Shown one piece after another: positions 29,639 to 39,652 of a stretch of 64,000 nucleotides of DNA. The position numbers were made by a program, and so were the translations under genes. Below the pieces are notes generated by a model, which did not search any database, was not told where the DNA came from, and saw only the letters and a program-made list of their open reading frames with translations. Positions within the stretch are counted from its first letter, which is position 1. The number at the start of each line of letters is the position of its first letter. The stretch comes from Rhizobium sp. 007 (lineage in GTDB: Bacteria > Pseudomonadota > Alphaproteobacteria > Rhizobiales > Rhizobiaceae). The DNA lies in NCBI RefSeq assembly GCF_015353075.1, contig NZ_CP064187.1, positions 3,616,501 through 3,680,500 of the forward strand, written 5' to 3'.

Positions 29639-30802
29639 TTACTCCGCGGCGTGCTTTTTATGGTGCATCGCAAGATATTCCGCGCTGCGCATCTCAAAAA
29701 GGCGCGATGCGGTACGATCGAATTCGAAGCCTTCCGTCCCGCGCCGTTCGATCAGCAAATCTTCCGGCATTGCCGCAGCCGACGCATGAAGGCGAACGCC
29801 GTGGTCGTAGAGCGTGTCGACAAGAATAATGAAACGCTTCGCCTGGTTCCGCTTGTCCGGACCGAGCATCGGGATGCGATCGACAAAGATCGTATCGAAA
29901 CGCTTGGCGATTGCGAGAAAATCAGCAGCACCGAGCGGCTTCTCGCAAAGATCGGCAAAGGAAAAGCGCGCCATGCGATCGACTGCGAGTGGCACATGGA
30001 TCGACCGACCTTTCATCGGGATATCGAAAGGCTGCGCCTTGCGCCCATCCAGCGCCTGCGCCCAGGACGCGTCCATGGCCATATCCGTCCGCTCATCGAT
30101 CGGCGTCAGATAGACCGGCTGGCTGTTCAGCTTCTCCATCCGGTAATCCGTCGGGGAGTCGAGCGTCACGACCTCGACATTGTTCCTGAGGAGACCGATG
30201 AAAGGCAGGAAGAGACCGCGATTGAGGCCGTCCTTGTAGAGATTGTCGGGCTCGACATTCGAGGTCGCGATGAGCACGCAGCCACGCGCAAAAAGCTCGG
30301 AGAACAGCCGCGACAGGATCATCGCATCAGCGATGTCCGTCACCGTAAACTCATCGAAACACAGGAGTTCGGCCTCCTGGTAAAGTGCGGCCGCCACGGG
30401 CGGCACGGGATCGGCCTGCTTTATCTCACCGTTCTTCAGCTTGAGCCGGTGCGCGGCGATGCGGTTGTGGACATCGGCCATGAACTCGTGGAAGTGCGCA
30501 CGGCGTTTCTTCGAACAGGGCGCCATGCGGTAGAAGATATCCATCAGCATCGTCTTGCCGCGCCCGACGCTGCCGTGAATATAGAGTCCCTTGATGCCTT
30601 CGCTCGCCTTTTTCTTCGAAGCGAAGAGCCAGCCGAGCGAGCTGGATTTAGCAGCCGGGCGGCGGCGCTTCAGTTCAAAAAGCACCCGATCGAGGCTTTT
30701 TGCCACATCCATCTGCGCTGAATCGATCTGGAGAGCGCCGGAGGCCGTCAGCGATTTCAAGTGTTCGCTGACGCTCGAAGTGTAGTCGGGGATAGGCTGC
30801 AT
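29639..30802 (-). CDS. zapE: Cell division protein ZapE (AFG1-like ATPase)
   Basis: 387 aa. Walker A G-S-V-G-R-G-K-T near residue 77, H-F-H-E-F-M near 103, Walker B L-C-F-D-E-F-T-V near 147 and sensor region A-T-S-N-V-E-P near 178, the hallmarks of the AFG1/LACE1/ZapE family. ZapE acts at the Z ring late in division in enterobacteria. Its position just upstream of mdh matches my recollection of rhizobial gene order. The stop is 179 nt before the mdh start. Confidence 0.93.
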   Translation of the reverse strand: MQPIPDYTSSVSEHLKSLTASGALQIDSAQMDVAKSLDRVLFELKRRRPAAKSSSLGWLFASKKKASEGIKGLYIHGSVGRGKTMLMDIFYRMAPCSKKRRAHFHEFMADVHNRIAAHRLKLKNGEIKQADPVPPVAAALYQEAELLCFDEFTVTDIADAMILSRLFSELFARGCVLIATSNVEPDNLYKDGLNRGLFLPFIGLLRNNVEVVTLDSPTDYRMEKLNSQPVYLTPIDERTDMAMDASWAQALDGRKAQPFDIPMKGRSIHVPLAVDRMARFSFADLCEKPLGAADFLAIAKRFDTIFVDRIPMLGPDKRNQAKRFIILVDTLYDHGVRLHASAAAMPEDLLIERRGTEGFEFDRTASRLFEMRSAEYLAMHHKKHAAE

Positions 30803-30850
30803 GAGGAGGAGTCCGCCTACGCGTCGTCGGCGGGGTGGCCGCCGGTTGTT

Positions 30851-31363
30851 TTACCGGCTGAGGGTGATCGGTTGACCGGTGCTCGTCTGGCCGCTGAAGC
30901 TGTTGTCGGCGGTCTTGTAGACGCTGCCGATCTGGTTGCCGCTGCGATCCTTGAGAAGAACCTGCTTGCCGGAGACTTCCCAGGAGCCCATCGCCGTCAG
31001 CTCGCCGGCGCAGCCGCGCGTGCCGCCGCGTGAGCCGCTGCCGAGATTGGTCAGCGTCAGGAACATGTCGCACCTGCCGTTGACGCGCCAGCTGCCGACC
31101 ATGGATTCCTTGGAGACGTCAAGCGCATTGGCCGCCATGGCACCCGGCTGGCCCGGAACCGCAGGCGCGGCCGTCGGAGCGGCGGGAAACTGCGAGGCGC
31201 CTGCCGGTGGTGGAAGCTGCCCGCCCTGGACGGAAGGAACAGGCTGCGCGGTTAGCGGTGCCGGCGAGCTGTAACTCGCATTGTCATATGCCGTGCGCTG
31301 GCAGCCCGCCAATGACAGAACAACCGCCACACCCGTCATCGCATATCGCAATTGCATCATCAT
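30851..31363 (-). CDS. Omp19/AprI-Inh-family outer-membrane lipoprotein, putative protease inhibitor
   Basis: About 170 aa. Three ATGs in a row (31363, 31360, 31357) follow a GGGAG ribosome site; the last has the best spacing. A signal peptide ends in the lipobox L-A-G-C near residue 20, so the mature protein is a lipoprotein. A Pro/Ala-rich linker (about 30-70) leads to a C-terminal beta-barrel domain of the Inh type (S-W-R-V-N-G-R-C...L-T-L-T-N-L-G-S...R-G-C-A-G-E-L), with two cysteines likely forming the conserved disulphide. Brucella Omp19 is a related protease inhibitor. Confidence 0.82.
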   Translation of the reverse strand: MMMQLRYAMTGVAVVLSLAGCQRTAYDNASYSSPAPLTAQPVPSVQGGQLPPPAGASQFPAAPTAAPAVPGQPGAMAANALDVSKESMVGSWRVNGRCDMFLTLTNLGSGSRGGTRGCAGELTAMGSWEVSGKQVLLKDRSGNQIGSVYKTADNSFSGQTSTGQPITLSR

Positions 31364-31654
31364 GCTCCCGATTGTCCGCTCTTGCCGCACAGAATTGGTC
31401 ATCAGACTGATTTTCGAATTAGCGTATTTCACTTTGGTTAATCAAGTCGGCACAGCCATAAATTGCTCGCGACAATGCTTATGCCAGAAATGGAGCAGTT
31501 CAACTTGCCTGTCGGAGTACTTCCTGCAGATAGAATTTGTCAGCAAGGTGATGATCTGCACAATCCTTCGCCGGATTCAGACCGATCCCAGCAAAAATTC
31601 GCAAGAACCCGGCGCAGCCTCTGTCAGCGCCGGGCATTTGGCGAGCATCGGCTA

Positions 31655-32434
31655 TCAGACCCGGCGCTCAACCATCATCTTCTTGATCTCGGCAATGGCC
31701 TTTGCCGGATTGAGACCCTTAGGGCAGGTCTGCGCGCAGTTCATGATCGTGTGGCAGCGGTAAAGCCGGAAAGGATCTTCGAGGTCGTCAAGACGCTCGC
31801 CGGTCGCCTCGTCTCTGGAGTCGATCAGCCAGCGATAGGCCTGCAGCAGGACGGCCGGACCGAGATAGCGGTCGCCGTTCCACCAGTAGCTCGGACAGGA
31901 GGTCGAGCAGCAGGCGCAGAGAATGCACTCGTAGAGGCCGTCGAGCTTCTGGCGATCCTCGTGGCTCTGTTTCCATTCCTTGGCAGGTGCTGGAGATACG
32001 GTCTTCAGCCAGGGTTCGATCGAGCGGTGCTGCGCATAGAAATTCGTCAGGTCCGGAACGAGATCCTTCACCACCGGCAAATGCGGCAGTGGATAGATTT
32101 TAACCGTGCCCTTGATGTCATCCATGCCCTTGGTGCAGGCAAGCGTGTTCGTGCCGTCGATATTCATCGCGCAGGAACCGCAGATGCCTTCGCGACAGGA
32201 ACGGCGCAGCGTCAACGTCGGATCGATCTTGTTCTTGATGTAGAGCAGGCCGTCGAGAACCATCGGGCCACAGTCGTCGACATCGATATAGAAGGTGTCG
32301 ATCGACGGGTTCTGGTCGTCATCCGGGCTCCAGCGGTAGACGCGAAATTCACGGGTGTTCTTCGCACCCGCCGGCTTCGGCCAGACCTTGCCTTCGCGCA
32401 TCTGAGAGTTCTTGGGGAGAGCGAGTTCAACCAT
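31655..32434 (-). CDS. sdhB: Succinate dehydrogenase iron-sulphur subunit
   Basis: 259 aa. The [2Fe-2S] ligands are in [10 protein letters not shown]...C near residues 76-95, and the [4Fe-4S]/[3Fe-4S] ligands in [12 protein letters not shown] near 170 and [12 protein letters not shown] near 227. It passes electrons from the SdhA flavin to the membrane quinone site. Last gene of sdhCDAB, separated from sdhA by a small exported protein gene. Confidence 0.97.
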   Translation of the reverse strand: MVELALPKNSQMREGKVWPKPAGAKNTREFRVYRWSPDDDQNPSIDTFYIDVDDCGPMVLDGLLYIKNKIDPTLTLRRSCREGICGSCAMNIDGTNTLACTKGMDDIKGTVKIYPLPHLPVVKDLVPDLTNFYAQHRSIEPWLKTVSPAPAKEWKQSHEDRQKLDGLYECILCACCSTSCPSYWWNGDRYLGPAVLLQAYRWLIDSRDEATGERLDDLEDPFRLYRCHTIMNCAQTCPKGLNPAKAIAEIKKMMVERRV

Positions 32435-32443
32435 GATAAAATC

Positions 32444-32686
32444 CTAGTTTGCCGACAGGGGTTCCGTTTTCACGCAACCCCTACAACCACCGAAAGCAGC
32501 GTTGCCGGCTGCGAGCGACGAGCGAGCACCCTGCGCGCCATTCGCTGTCTTCCACACACCGACCTCGTTGTTGACCGCGGCAGCCAAGCCGCCGGGAGCA
32601 CGCAATTTGTAGCGCTCCGCCGCCATGACGGGCGAGACGGCCCGCACCGCGGCAATGAACGAAGCTAATCCGAGGTACTTTCCCAT
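32444..32686 (-). CDS. Small exported protein between sdhA and sdhB, possibly a remnant
   Basis: 80 aa from ATG 32686, starting 2 nt after the sdhA stop and ending 9 nt before the sdhB start. Residues 1-22 form a likely signal peptide ending M-A-A, followed by E-R-Y-K-L-R-A-P-G-G-L-A and a Cys-containing tail (G-G-C-R-G-C). The beginning resembles exported cytochrome-P460-like proteins, but the C-terminal domain is absent, so it may be a truncated relic kept in frame. The function is unknown. Confidence 0.5.
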   Translation of the reverse strand: MGKYLGLASFIAAVRAVSPVMAAERYKLRAPGGLAAAVNNEVGVWKTANGAQGARSSLAAGNAAFGGCRGCVKTEPLSAN

Positions 32687-32688
32687 CG

Positions 32689-34530
32689 TCAATACACACG
32701 AGCCTTCGGCGCGATCTTGTTGGGATCGATGCCTTCAGAGATGAGCTCGGTGTGAACCGGACGGTAGTCGAGCTTGACCTCGCCGGCATTGCTGACCCAG
32801 GCCAGCGTGTGCTTGCGCCAGTTGACGTCGTCGCGGCCGGCGTATGCGCCTTCGGTGTAATCCTCGCGGGCATGCGAACCACGGCTTTCCTTGCGCGCCT
32901 CAGCGCCGTAGATCGTTGTGATCGCATTCGCCATCAGGTTTTGCAGCTCGAGCGTCTCAACGAGATCGGAATTCCAGATCATCGAACGGTCGGTGACCTT
33001 GATGTCCGACATTTCCTGCCAGATCGCGGAAATGCGCCTGCAGCCGGATTCCAGCGACTCCTGGGTGCGGAACACGGCGGCGTCTTCCTGCATGGCGCGC
33101 TGCATCTTCTCGCGCAGATGCGCCGTCGGCGTTGTGCCACTGGCGTGGCGAAGATCATCGAAGCGATCCATGATCTTGTCACAGGCAGCTATGTTCAGAT
33201 GCGGGGTCGGCGCAGCGCGGTCAATGACCTCGCTGGCACGGATTGCCGCAGCACGGCCGAAAACGACGAGGTCGATCAGTGAGTTCGAGCCGAGGCGGTT
33301 CGCGCCATGCACCGAAGCACAGCCCGCTTCGCCGACGGCCATCAACCCGGGGATCACGCGTTCCGGATTGGCGCTATCGGCGTTGAGCACCTCACCCCAA
33401 TAGTTCGTCGGAATGCCGCCCATGTTGTAATGGACGGTCGGTAGAACCGGGATCGGCTCGCGCGTCACATCGACGCCGGCAAAAATCTTCGCGCTCTCGG
33501 AAATGCCCGGCAGGCGTTCATGCAAAACAGCCGGGTCGAGATGGTCTAGATGGAGGAAGATATGATCCTTGTTCCTGCCGACGCCGCGGCCTTCGCGGAT
33601 TTCCAACGTCATGCAGCGCGAAACCACGTCGCGCGAGGCAAGATCCTTGGCCGAGGGCGCGTAGCGTTCCATGAAGCGCTCACCCTCGGAATTGACGAGA
33701 TAGCCGCCCTCCCCGCGCGCGCCTTCGGTAATCAGACAGCCGGAGCCGTAGATCCCGGTGGGATGGAACTGCACAAACTCCATGTCCTGCAGCGGAAGCC
33801 CCGCGCGCGCCACCATGCCGCCGCCGTCGCCGGTGCAGGTATGGGCGGAGGTCGCGGAGAAATAGGCACGGCCGTAGCCGCCGGTCGCCAGCACCACCAT
33901 TTTCGCCGCGAAGCGATGGATCGAGCCGTCATCGAGGCACCAGGCAACAACGCCGGTACAACGGCTGCCGTCTTCCGACATGATGAGGTCGAGCGCGAAA
34001 TATTCGACGAAGAACTCGGCGTTGTAGCGCAGCGACTGGCCGTAAAGCGTGTGCAGGATGGCGTGGCCGGTGCGGTCGGCAACCGCGCAGGTGCGCTGCA
34101 CCGGCGGGCCCTCGCCGTAGTTCTGCATATGGCCGCCGAATGGGCGCTGATAGATCTTGCCTTCCTCATTACGCGAGAAGGGCACGCCGTAGTGCTCGAG
34201 CTCATAAACCGCCTTCGGCGCTTCCATGGCGAGATACTGCATGGCATCGACGTCGCCGAGCCAGTCGGACCCCTTGACCGTGTCGTAGAGGTGCCATTGC
34301 CAGCTGTCCGGCGTCATGTTCTGCAGCGAGGCGGCGATGCCGCCCTGGGCCGCGACCGTGTGCGAGCGGGTCGGGAATACTTTGGTGATGCAGGCCGTAC
34401 GGAAACCCTGTTCTGCCATGCCGAGCGTTGCGCGAAGACCGGCGCCGCCGGCGCCGACAACGATCACGTCATAGGAGTGATCGACATATTTGTAGGCTTT
34501 CCCATTCTGAGCAGGTGAAGTCGGTGCCAT
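32689..34530 (-). CDS. sdhA: Succinate dehydrogenase flavoprotein subunit
   Basis: 613 aa. FAD-binding [10 protein letters not shown] near residue 25, the covalent FAD histidine in [10 protein letters not shown] near 57, substrate residues H-P-T-G-I-Y-G near 256, and R-G-E-G-G-Y-L near 284 with the catalytic Arg. It oxidises succinate to fumarate in complex II. It starts 7 nt after sdhD. Confidence 0.98.
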   Translation of the reverse strand: MAPTSPAQNGKAYKYVDHSYDVIVVGAGGAGLRATLGMAEQGFRTACITKVFPTRSHTVAAQGGIAASLQNMTPDSWQWHLYDTVKGSDWLGDVDAMQYLAMEAPKAVYELEHYGVPFSRNEEGKIYQRPFGGHMQNYGEGPPVQRTCAVADRTGHAILHTLYGQSLRYNAEFFVEYFALDLIMSEDGSRCTGVVAWCLDDGSIHRFAAKMVVLATGGYGRAYFSATSAHTCTGDGGGMVARAGLPLQDMEFVQFHPTGIYGSGCLITEGARGEGGYLVNSEGERFMERYAPSAKDLASRDVVSRCMTLEIREGRGVGRNKDHIFLHLDHLDPAVLHERLPGISESAKIFAGVDVTREPIPVLPTVHYNMGGIPTNYWGEVLNADSANPERVIPGLMAVGEAGCASVHGANRLGSNSLIDLVVFGRAAAIRASEVIDRAAPTPHLNIAACDKIMDRFDDLRHASGTTPTAHLREKMQRAMQEDAAVFRTQESLESGCRRISAIWQEMSDIKVTDRSMIWNSDLVETLELQNLMANAITTIYGAEARKESRGSHAREDYTEGAYAGRDDVNWRKHTLAWVSNAGEVKLDYRPVHTELISEGIDPNKIAPKARVY

Positions 34531-34537
34531 GATACGG

Positions 34538-34918
34538 TTATCCTACGAAAGCAATTTTCAGAATGGCAAAGAGACAGAGCCCTGCGACCGCGATCGCGAA
34601 AAACGTGTTCAGCATCAGCAATACGAGCTTGCCGATTTCGCTGTGCACGTAGTCCTCAATGATGGCCTGCATGCCAAGACGCATGTGAATGATGCCTGAA
34701 ATCACCATCAGTCCCATGATGACTGCCACGAAGGGGTTCGACAGCGCATGCACGACATCGACATAAGGCGCGCCGGCATAAACGATCATGAAGATGACGA
34801 AGAAGACGATGAGCGGGAGGTTGGCGACAGCCGTCAGGCGCTGACGCCAGAAGTGTTCAGTGCCTTCCTTGGCCGAGCCAAGGCCGCGAACTCTACCCAG
34901 AGGGGTACGCATATCCAT
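34538..34918 (-). CDS. sdhD: Succinate dehydrogenase membrane anchor subunit SdhD
   Basis: 126 aa with three membrane helices. The haem/quinone region [15 protein letters not shown] near residue 83 is the SdhD signature. N-terminal [18 protein letters not shown] is typical of alphaproteobacteria. It follows sdhC after 10 nt. Confidence 0.93.
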   Translation of the reverse strand: MDMRTPLGRVRGLGSAKEGTEHFWRQRLTAVANLPLIVFFVIFMIVYAGAPYVDVVHALSNPFVAVIMGLMVISGIIHMRLGMQAIIEDYVHSEIGKLVLLMLNTFFAIAVAGLCLFAILKIAFVG

Positions 34919-34928
34919 ATGAGCGACC

Positions 34929-35324
34929 TCAGAAGCGAATGATAAAGCCGATCACCCAGACCAGCACGGTAAGACAGAGCGATCCGATGATGTTGGCGAT
35001 GGCGAGCTTGGTGGAGAATTCCTTCTCGAAACCATGGCCGAGATCCCACAGCAGGTGGCGCAGGCCGCCGAGCATGTGGTGAAGCAGTGCCCAGGTGTAA
35101 CCAAGCAGGACGGCCTTGCCGATGATGCTGCCGAGCACCCAATTTACCCAGTCGTAATAAGCCTGACCGGTCGCAGCCGCGATCAGCCACCAGGCGATCA
35201 GTAGCGTGCCGAAATAAAGAGCAGCCCCTGTGATACGATGGACGATCGACATGACCATGGTCGGAATGAGTTTATAAATTTGCAAATGCGGCGACAGAGG
35301 CCGGTTATTTGTCACATTCGCCAT
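34929..35324 (-). CDS. sdhC: Succinate dehydrogenase cytochrome b556 subunit SdhC
   Basis: 131 aa from ATG 35324, preceded by GAGG; a longer in-frame reading adds an unlikely basic leader. N-terminus [11 protein letters not shown] near residue 8, S-I-x-H-R-I-T-G near 26, and the haem-binding [11 protein letters not shown] near 81. Three membrane helices. First gene of the sdh operon. Confidence 0.93.
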   Translation of the reverse strand: MANVTNNRPLSPHLQIYKLIPTMVMSIVHRITGAALYFGTLLIAWWLIAAATGQAYYDWVNWVLGSIIGKAVLLGYTWALLHHMLGGLRHLLWDLGHGFEKEFSTKLAIANIIGSLCLTVLVWVIGFIIRF

Positions 35325-35636
35325 CAGAACCTCGCGGCGTCTTGCGCTCCCCGATTTCGGAGCATTTCGAGGCAACCACAGGAATGACAAAATTTGTCTG
35401 TGTGCATTGCATCAACGGCGACGTTTAATCACCGAAGCCCCCGACGACAAGCACAATTGCTGTCTGTTTTTAATTTAATCGATTCGCGTTACCGGGAAGT
35501 TGCCGGAAATCGAAACTGGCCCTTTCGAATCAAATTTTATGCTGATTTTTCATCGCTCAAGTGGACACATAGGTAGTTTTGACGCAAGCTGGCGTTAACG
35601 ATTTGTTAACGATCGGATTTCCGGAGGTTGCGTCTG
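35325..35636. other. Divergent intergenic region sdhC / His-rich protein gene
   Basis: 312 nt between two divergent starts. It is AT-rich and must hold the sdh promoter on the minus strand and the promoter of the gene at 35637. The only feature recognised is the TTAA-N7-TTAA site at 35595-35609. Confidence 0.7.
35595..35609 (+). promoter_or_regulatory. CtrA-type box TTAA-N7-TTAA
   Basis: TTAACGATTTGTTAA is an exact match to the full CtrA recognition pattern known in alphaproteobacteria. It lies 27 nt upstream of the ATG of the His-rich protein gene. Confidence 0.55.
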
Positions 35637-36122
35637 ATGTTCCAGCGTCTGTCGAAAGTCTTTGCGCTGGTGTTGTGTGCCCTGATTGCGCTTCCTGCCA
35701 CGGCGGGCGAGCGTGCTGGGCATCATCGTGGCGTGACCCATTGGGCAAACAACGCCAAGTGGGCAAACAGCGCCAAACCCTGGTTCGGCGGTCATCATCG
35801 CCATCATCGCCATCATCGCCACCATGGCCACGGCCATAACCGTTATGTTCGCCTCAAGCATTTCTCGCCGTCATCGCACGGCTACCGCATCCGCAGCGCT
35901 ATCGCCAGATCGCCACAGCGACTGCGCTATGATTACAATGGCACTTACGCCGGCTCCTATGCTTACGAAACGGAAGGCGGCACCTATTTCGGTGCGGACG
36001 GCTATGCACTTTACGCTGCGCCGCAGGCCGAGTCGCTCGCACCCGGGCCCAAAGTGATCGACGTTGCCGTGCAGGCCGATCCTTGCAGCTACGAGGCCAG
36101 CGTCTGCGTCATCAGGCCTTGA
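35637..36122 (+). CDS. Histidine-rich exported protein
   Basis: 161 aa from ATG 35637 with GGAGG 9 nt upstream. Residues 1-23 are a signal peptide ending A-T-A-G. Two near-repeats, H-W-A-N-N-A-K-W-A-N-S-A-K, precede an H-H-R-H-H-R-H-H-R-H-H-G-H-G-H tract encoded by tandem CATCATCGC-like 9-mers (about 35790-35830). The remainder is Tyr/Gly-rich, with a C-terminal Cys pair. Metal binding in the periplasm or cell surface is plausible from the His tract, but no family was recognised. The end overlaps the convergent methyltransferase gene by 11 nt. Confidence 0.75.
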   Translation: MFQRLSKVFALVLCALIALPATAGERAGHHRGVTHWANNAKWANSAKPWFGGHHRHHRHHRHHGHGHNRYVRLKHFSPSSHGYRIRSAIARSPQRLRYDYNGTYAGSYAYETEGGTYFGADGYALYAAPQAESLAPGPKVIDVAVQADPCSYEASVCVIRP

Positions 36123-36813
36123 ACCGCCAGACCGTCGTCTTCTTGTTCTCGCTATCTTCGAGCGCCCGCGTTACCGGCACTTCGTAGATGGCGCAAAACT
36201 CTAGCCGCTCCTTTGGCAAATAGGCCCGTCCCGGATCGCCGACCAGAACCTCCTTGCCTTCGCTGGCCAGCCGGTCGAACCACGGAACGAGGGCGTCCGC
36301 AAAGACGCGGTCATAGAACACGTCGCCCGCCAGGACAATATCGGCATTGACAGGCTTGCCGACGAAATCGGCGCCGCTAAAATCAACCGAGATCCCATTG
36401 GCAGCAGCATTGAGCCGCACGGCCGTTTCAGCCCATGGATCGATATCCGCCGCCTTTACCGCCACCGCACCCGCCATCTTCGCCGCGATCGCGACGATCC
36501 CCGAACCTGTTGCGAAATCGAAAACGCGCTTAGTTCGCACCGTTTCCGGATGATCGAGAATATAACGCGCAAGTCCCTGGCCACCCGCCCAGGCAAAGGC
36601 CCAGAACGGCGGCGGCAGGCCGATCTCCGCCAGCTCCTCCTCCGTCTTAAGCCAAAGCTCATGAGCTTCGTTCGCCAGATGCAACCGGATCTCCGGCACA
36701 TGCGGCGGCGTGATCAGTTTCGTATTGGCGCGGATGAAGATTTCCGGGTCGGTCTTCAATGCGGTCAGCGTGGCGGATTGTCGAGGCCGCCCATGCGGCA
36801 GACTTCGAGCCAC
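36112..36813 (-). CDS. Class I SAM-dependent methyltransferase (ETF-beta lysine methyltransferase-like)
   Basis: Up to 233 aa. A TTG at 36759 (215 aa) would avoid the 49-nt overlap with the upstream gene and begins L-K-T-D-P-E-I-F-I-R, so it may be the true start. Motif I reads F-D-F-A-T-G-S-G-I-V-A near residue 97, and the post-I acidic loop A-A-D-I-D-P-W near 120. The signature A-G-D-V-F-Y-D-R near 160 and the tryptophan-rich F-W-A-F-A-W-A-G-G-Q segment match proteins that methylate lysine in electron-transfer flavoprotein beta. The substrate remains inference. Confidence 0.8.
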   Translation of the reverse strand: MARSLPHGRPRQSATLTALKTDPEIFIRANTKLITPPHVPEIRLHLANEAHELWLKTEEELAEIGLPPPFWAFAWAGGQGLARYILDHPETVRTKRVFDFATGSGIVAIAAKMAGAVAVKAADIDPWAETAVRLNAAANGISVDFSGADFVGKPVNADIVLAGDVFYDRVFADALVPWFDRLASEGKEVLVGDPGRAYLPKERLEFCAIYEVPVTRALEDSENKKTTVWRFKA

Positions 36814-37196
36814 TCGTCATCTGTCACCGGCTGGACCGAAAGGCGCATCGAGGTCACCAGCGCCATCTTCGAAAGTTTCTCATTCGCCTTGACATCTTTC
36901 AGCGTCACGGGCTTGGGCAAATCGCGCACGGCGCGGATGTCGACGCAATCCCAGCGATCGTCGCCCTTCGCCGTCGAATCCGGATGCGACAATGCGCAGA
37001 CCTCGACGATGCCGACGATCTCCAGGCCGTCATTCGAGTGGTAGAAGAAGCCTCTATCGCCGATCTGCATGGCGCGCATGTTATTGCGGGCGAGATAATT
37101 GCGAACCCCCGTCCACTCCGTACCTTTCTCGCCTGCGGCCTTCTGCTGCTCCCAAGACCAGGAGGAAGGCTCGGATTTATAGAGCCAATGGGCCAT
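36765..37196 (-). CDS. EVE-domain protein
   Basis: 143 aa, essentially one EVE domain (PUA-like fold): start M-A-H-W-L-Y-K-S-E-P, W-T-G-V-R-N-Y-L-A-R-N near residue 28, and F-Y-H-S near 51. EVE domains bind modified bases in RNA or DNA. The role in rhizobia is not established. It is flanked by YciI-like and methyltransferase genes in a tight run, with overlap at its 3' end. Confidence 0.9.
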   Translation of the reverse strand: MAHWLYKSEPSSWSWEQQKAAGEKGTEWTGVRNYLARNNMRAMQIGDRGFFYHSNDGLEIVGIVEVCALSHPDSTAKGDDRWDCVDIRAVRDLPKPVTLKDVKANEKLSKMALVTSMRLSVQPVTDDEWLEVCRMGGLDNPPR

Positions 37197-37199
37197 CCC

Positions 37200-37493
37200 T
37201 TATGCCTCCGGATTGTTGAAGACCCAGTTGAAGGACTTGATCTCGACACTCTCGAAAAGACCAGCCTTCGCATAGGGATCGGCATCGGCTAGTGCCTTGG
37301 CGGCTTCCGCCGTATCGGCCTTTACCATGACCAAGCTGCCGCAGGGCTTGCCTTCACCGTCGAGGAACGGTCCGGCCATGCTGAGCGTGCCTTCGGCATT
37401 CAGCTTGTTCAGATATTCCAAATGCGCCGCGCGTGTTTCCATGCGTGTGTTGAGGTGCCCCGGCTTGTCCTTGCAGAGAAGGGCAAATAGCAT
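37200..37493 (-). CDS. YciI-like protein
   Basis: 97 aa. M-L-F-A-L-L-C-K-D-K-P at the start, a conserved His (R-A-A-H-L-E-Y near residue 21), G-P-F-L-D near 42, and A-K-A-L-A-D-A-D-P-Y near 65: the YCII fold. It lies between gpsA and the EVE gene, 3 nt from the latter, in a probable operon tsaD-gpsA-yciI-EVE-methyltransferase. Confidence 0.87.
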   Translation of the reverse strand: MLFALLCKDKPGHLNTRMETRAAHLEYLNKLNAEGTLSMAGPFLDGEGKPCGSLVMVKADTAEAAKALADADPYAKAGLFESVEIKSFNWVFNNPEA

Positions 37494-37502
37494 GTCAGTC
37501 TC

Positions 37503-38486
37503 CTATTCGGTCGTGATCGGACGTGTCATCAATTGTTCGATGGCCTCGGGGATGCTGAGTTTACCTTCGATGATCGCCGAGACGGCGTCGGTGATCGGCA
37601 TCGCGATGCCGAGCTCTTCCGCCAGCCGCGAGGCGACGGCCGCGGCAAAGGCACCTTCCACCAATTCGCCTTGCAAAGGATCGGCCTTTTCGCCGCGGCC
37701 AAGCGCAATGCCGAAGCGCAGGTTGCGCGACTGATGGCTCGTTGCCGTCAGGACAAGATCGCCCAGCCCGGAAAGCCCGCGCACCGTATCCGCCTGCCCG
37801 CCCTTGGCAACGACGAGGCGCGACATTTCCGCCAGCCCGCGCGCGATCAGCGCCGCGCGCGCAGAATCGCCGATGCCGCAGCCTTCGACGATACCACAGG
37901 CGATCGCCAATACATTCTTCAGCGCACCACCAAGCTGCACGCCGATACGGTCGGACGACGGATAGAGCCGGAACGTCCTGCCCGAAATCGCCTGCGCCAG
38001 CCGCTCGGCAACGGCCACGTCCGATGCCGCAATTACCATAGCGGTCGGCAGTCCTTTGGCGATGTCGGATGCAAAACCCGGCCCCGAAAGCACCGCGACG
38101 CGATGCTGCGGCAATTCGCGCTCCAGCATGTCTGTCAACAAGTTGCCGGTCGCCCGCTCGATGCCCTTGGCACAGGTTACGACGATCGCGTCCTTGGCGA
38201 GATAAGGGCCATACTGCCGGGCCGCATCCGCCTGCGCCTGCGACGGCATGGCGAAAAGCACGATATCGGCATCGTCGATCGAATCGGGTTCTGCCGAGAA
38301 TTCCAGTGCTTCCGGCAGCTCAATGCCGGGAAGAACCGCATCATGCAGCCGTTCGGCTTTCAGGTCGGCCATCAGCGCAGGGTCGCGGCCGACGAGAGCG
38401 ACCTGGCTGCGGCCGGTGAGCGCAATGACTGCGGCAAGCGCCGTTCCGAAAGCGCCTGCGCCAACGACGGCAATCCGTTCGCTCAT
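37503..38486 (-). CDS. gpsA: NAD(P)-dependent glycerol-3-phosphate dehydrogenase
   Basis: 327 aa. NAD-binding [10 protein letters not shown] near residue 8, catalytic Lys region [11 protein letters not shown] near 188, and R-G-L-S-G-L-G-D-L near 237. It makes sn-glycerol 3-phosphate for phospholipid synthesis. It is distinct from the catabolic glpD that is broken at 1614-4116. The start overlaps the tsaD stop (ATGA). Confidence 0.96.
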   Translation of the reverse strand: MSERIAVVGAGAFGTALAAVIALTGRSQVALVGRDPALMADLKAERLHDAVLPGIELPEALEFSAEPDSIDDADIVLFAMPSQAQADAARQYGPYLAKDAIVVTCAKGIERATGNLLTDMLERELPQHRVAVLSGPGFASDIAKGLPTAMVIAASDVAVAERLAQAISGRTFRLYPSSDRIGVQLGGALKNVLAIACGIVEGCGIGDSARAALIARGLAEMSRLVVAKGGQADTVRGLSGLGDLVLTATSHQSRNLRFGIALGRGEKADPLQGELVEGAFAAAVASRLAEELGIAMPITDAVSAIIEGKLSIPEAIEQLMTRPITTE

Positions 38487-39580
38487 GCCTTTGCTCCCCG
38501 CTTTCCGTAGCTGATCAGCGCTTGCGCATTCGAATCCAACGGCCAGCGCGAGCGCGGCTGCACATCGAGATCATCCGGCGCAACACCCGTCGCCATGCGC
38601 TCGAGCCCCGCCCAGGCAATCATCACCGCATTGTCGGTGCACAATCTCAGCGGCGGCGCGATGAAGCGGAAGGCGTATTTATCACAGAGCGCCTGTAGCG
38701 TGGCGCGTACTTCGAGGTTGGCGGCGACGCCGCCCGCGACCACCAGGGCCGGCTGCTCGTCCAGATGCGCAAACTCCGCCCTGAACCGCTGTAATCCACG
38801 GCCGATGCGATCCTTCAGAGTCCTCGAAATCGCCCTCTGAAATGAAGCGCAGACATCGGCGACATCCTGCTCCGTCAGCGGCGCGATATCCGTCGCGGTC
38901 TGCCGGACCGCCGTCTTCAAGCCCGAAAAGGAAAAATCGAGCCGCGTTTCACCGACGAGCGGCCGCGGGAAATCGAAGCGGTCCGGGTTACCCGTCTTCG
39001 CTGCCTCCTCCACCTGGGGTCCGCCGGGATAAGGCAGCCCGAGCAGCTTCGCCGTCTTGTCGAACGCCTCGCCCAGCGCATCGTCGATCGTCGTTCCCCA
39101 GCGTTCGTATTGGCCAATGCCGCGCACGAGGATGAGCTGCGTATGACCACCCGACACAAGCAGCATCAGATAGGGAAAGGAAAGCCCGTCCGTCAGCCGC
39201 GCCGTCAGCGCATGGCCCTCGAGATGGTTCACGGCATAAAGCGGCTTGCCGGCGGCCTTGGCGATCGCCTTGCCGGTCATCAGTCCGACGAGCAGCCCGC
39301 CGATCAATCCAGGTCCGGAGGTCACAGCGATCGCATCGACTTCGCAGAGCGACACATCGGCGCGCTGCAACGCCTCGTTAATCAGCGTATCGAGTGCCTC
39401 GACATGGGCACGCGCGGCTATCTCTGGCACCACGCCACCATAGGCGCTATGCTCGTCCAATTGGCTCAAGACGACGTCGGAAAGCACATTCGAACGCCCG
39501 TGCGCATCGCGCTCGACCACAGCCGCGGCCGTCTCGTCGCAGCTTGTTTCGATGCCGAGGATGCGTAGAAAGGGAGCCAT
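38483..39580 (-). CDS. tsaD: tRNA N6-threonylcarbamoyladenosine transferase TsaD
   Basis: 365 aa from ATG 39580. The much longer in-frame reading upstream runs antisense to hemC and is not coding. N-terminal G-I-E-T-S-C-D-E-T near residue 9, metal-binding A-R-A-H-V near 56, and N-H-L-E-G-H-A near 113 with the H-x-x-x-H pair; ATP-binding G-G-V-A-A-N near 285. It transfers threonylcarbamoyl to A37 of ANN-decoding tRNAs. It is divergent from hemC, with 72 nt between. Confidence 0.96.
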   Translation of the reverse strand: MAPFLRILGIETSCDETAAAVVERDAHGRSNVLSDVVLSQLDEHSAYGGVVPEIAARAHVEALDTLINEALQRADVSLCEVDAIAVTSGPGLIGGLLVGLMTGKAIAKAAGKPLYAVNHLEGHALTARLTDGLSFPYLMLLVSGGHTQLILVRGIGQYERWGTTIDDALGEAFDKTAKLLGLPYPGGPQVEEAAKTGNPDRFDFPRPLVGETRLDFSFSGLKTAVRQTATDIAPLTEQDVADVCASFQRAISRTLKDRIGRGLQRFRAEFAHLDEQPALVVAGGVAANLEVRATLQALCDKYAFRFIAPPLRLCTDNAVMIAWAGLERMATGVAPDDLDVQPRSRWPLDSNAQALISYGKRGAKA

Positions 39581-39652
39581 GAAGCCTGTCGTTGATTGCG
39601 ATGGGTATAAAACCCGGTTACGAGAACTTCCGGTAACAACGGATCGAAGCGG

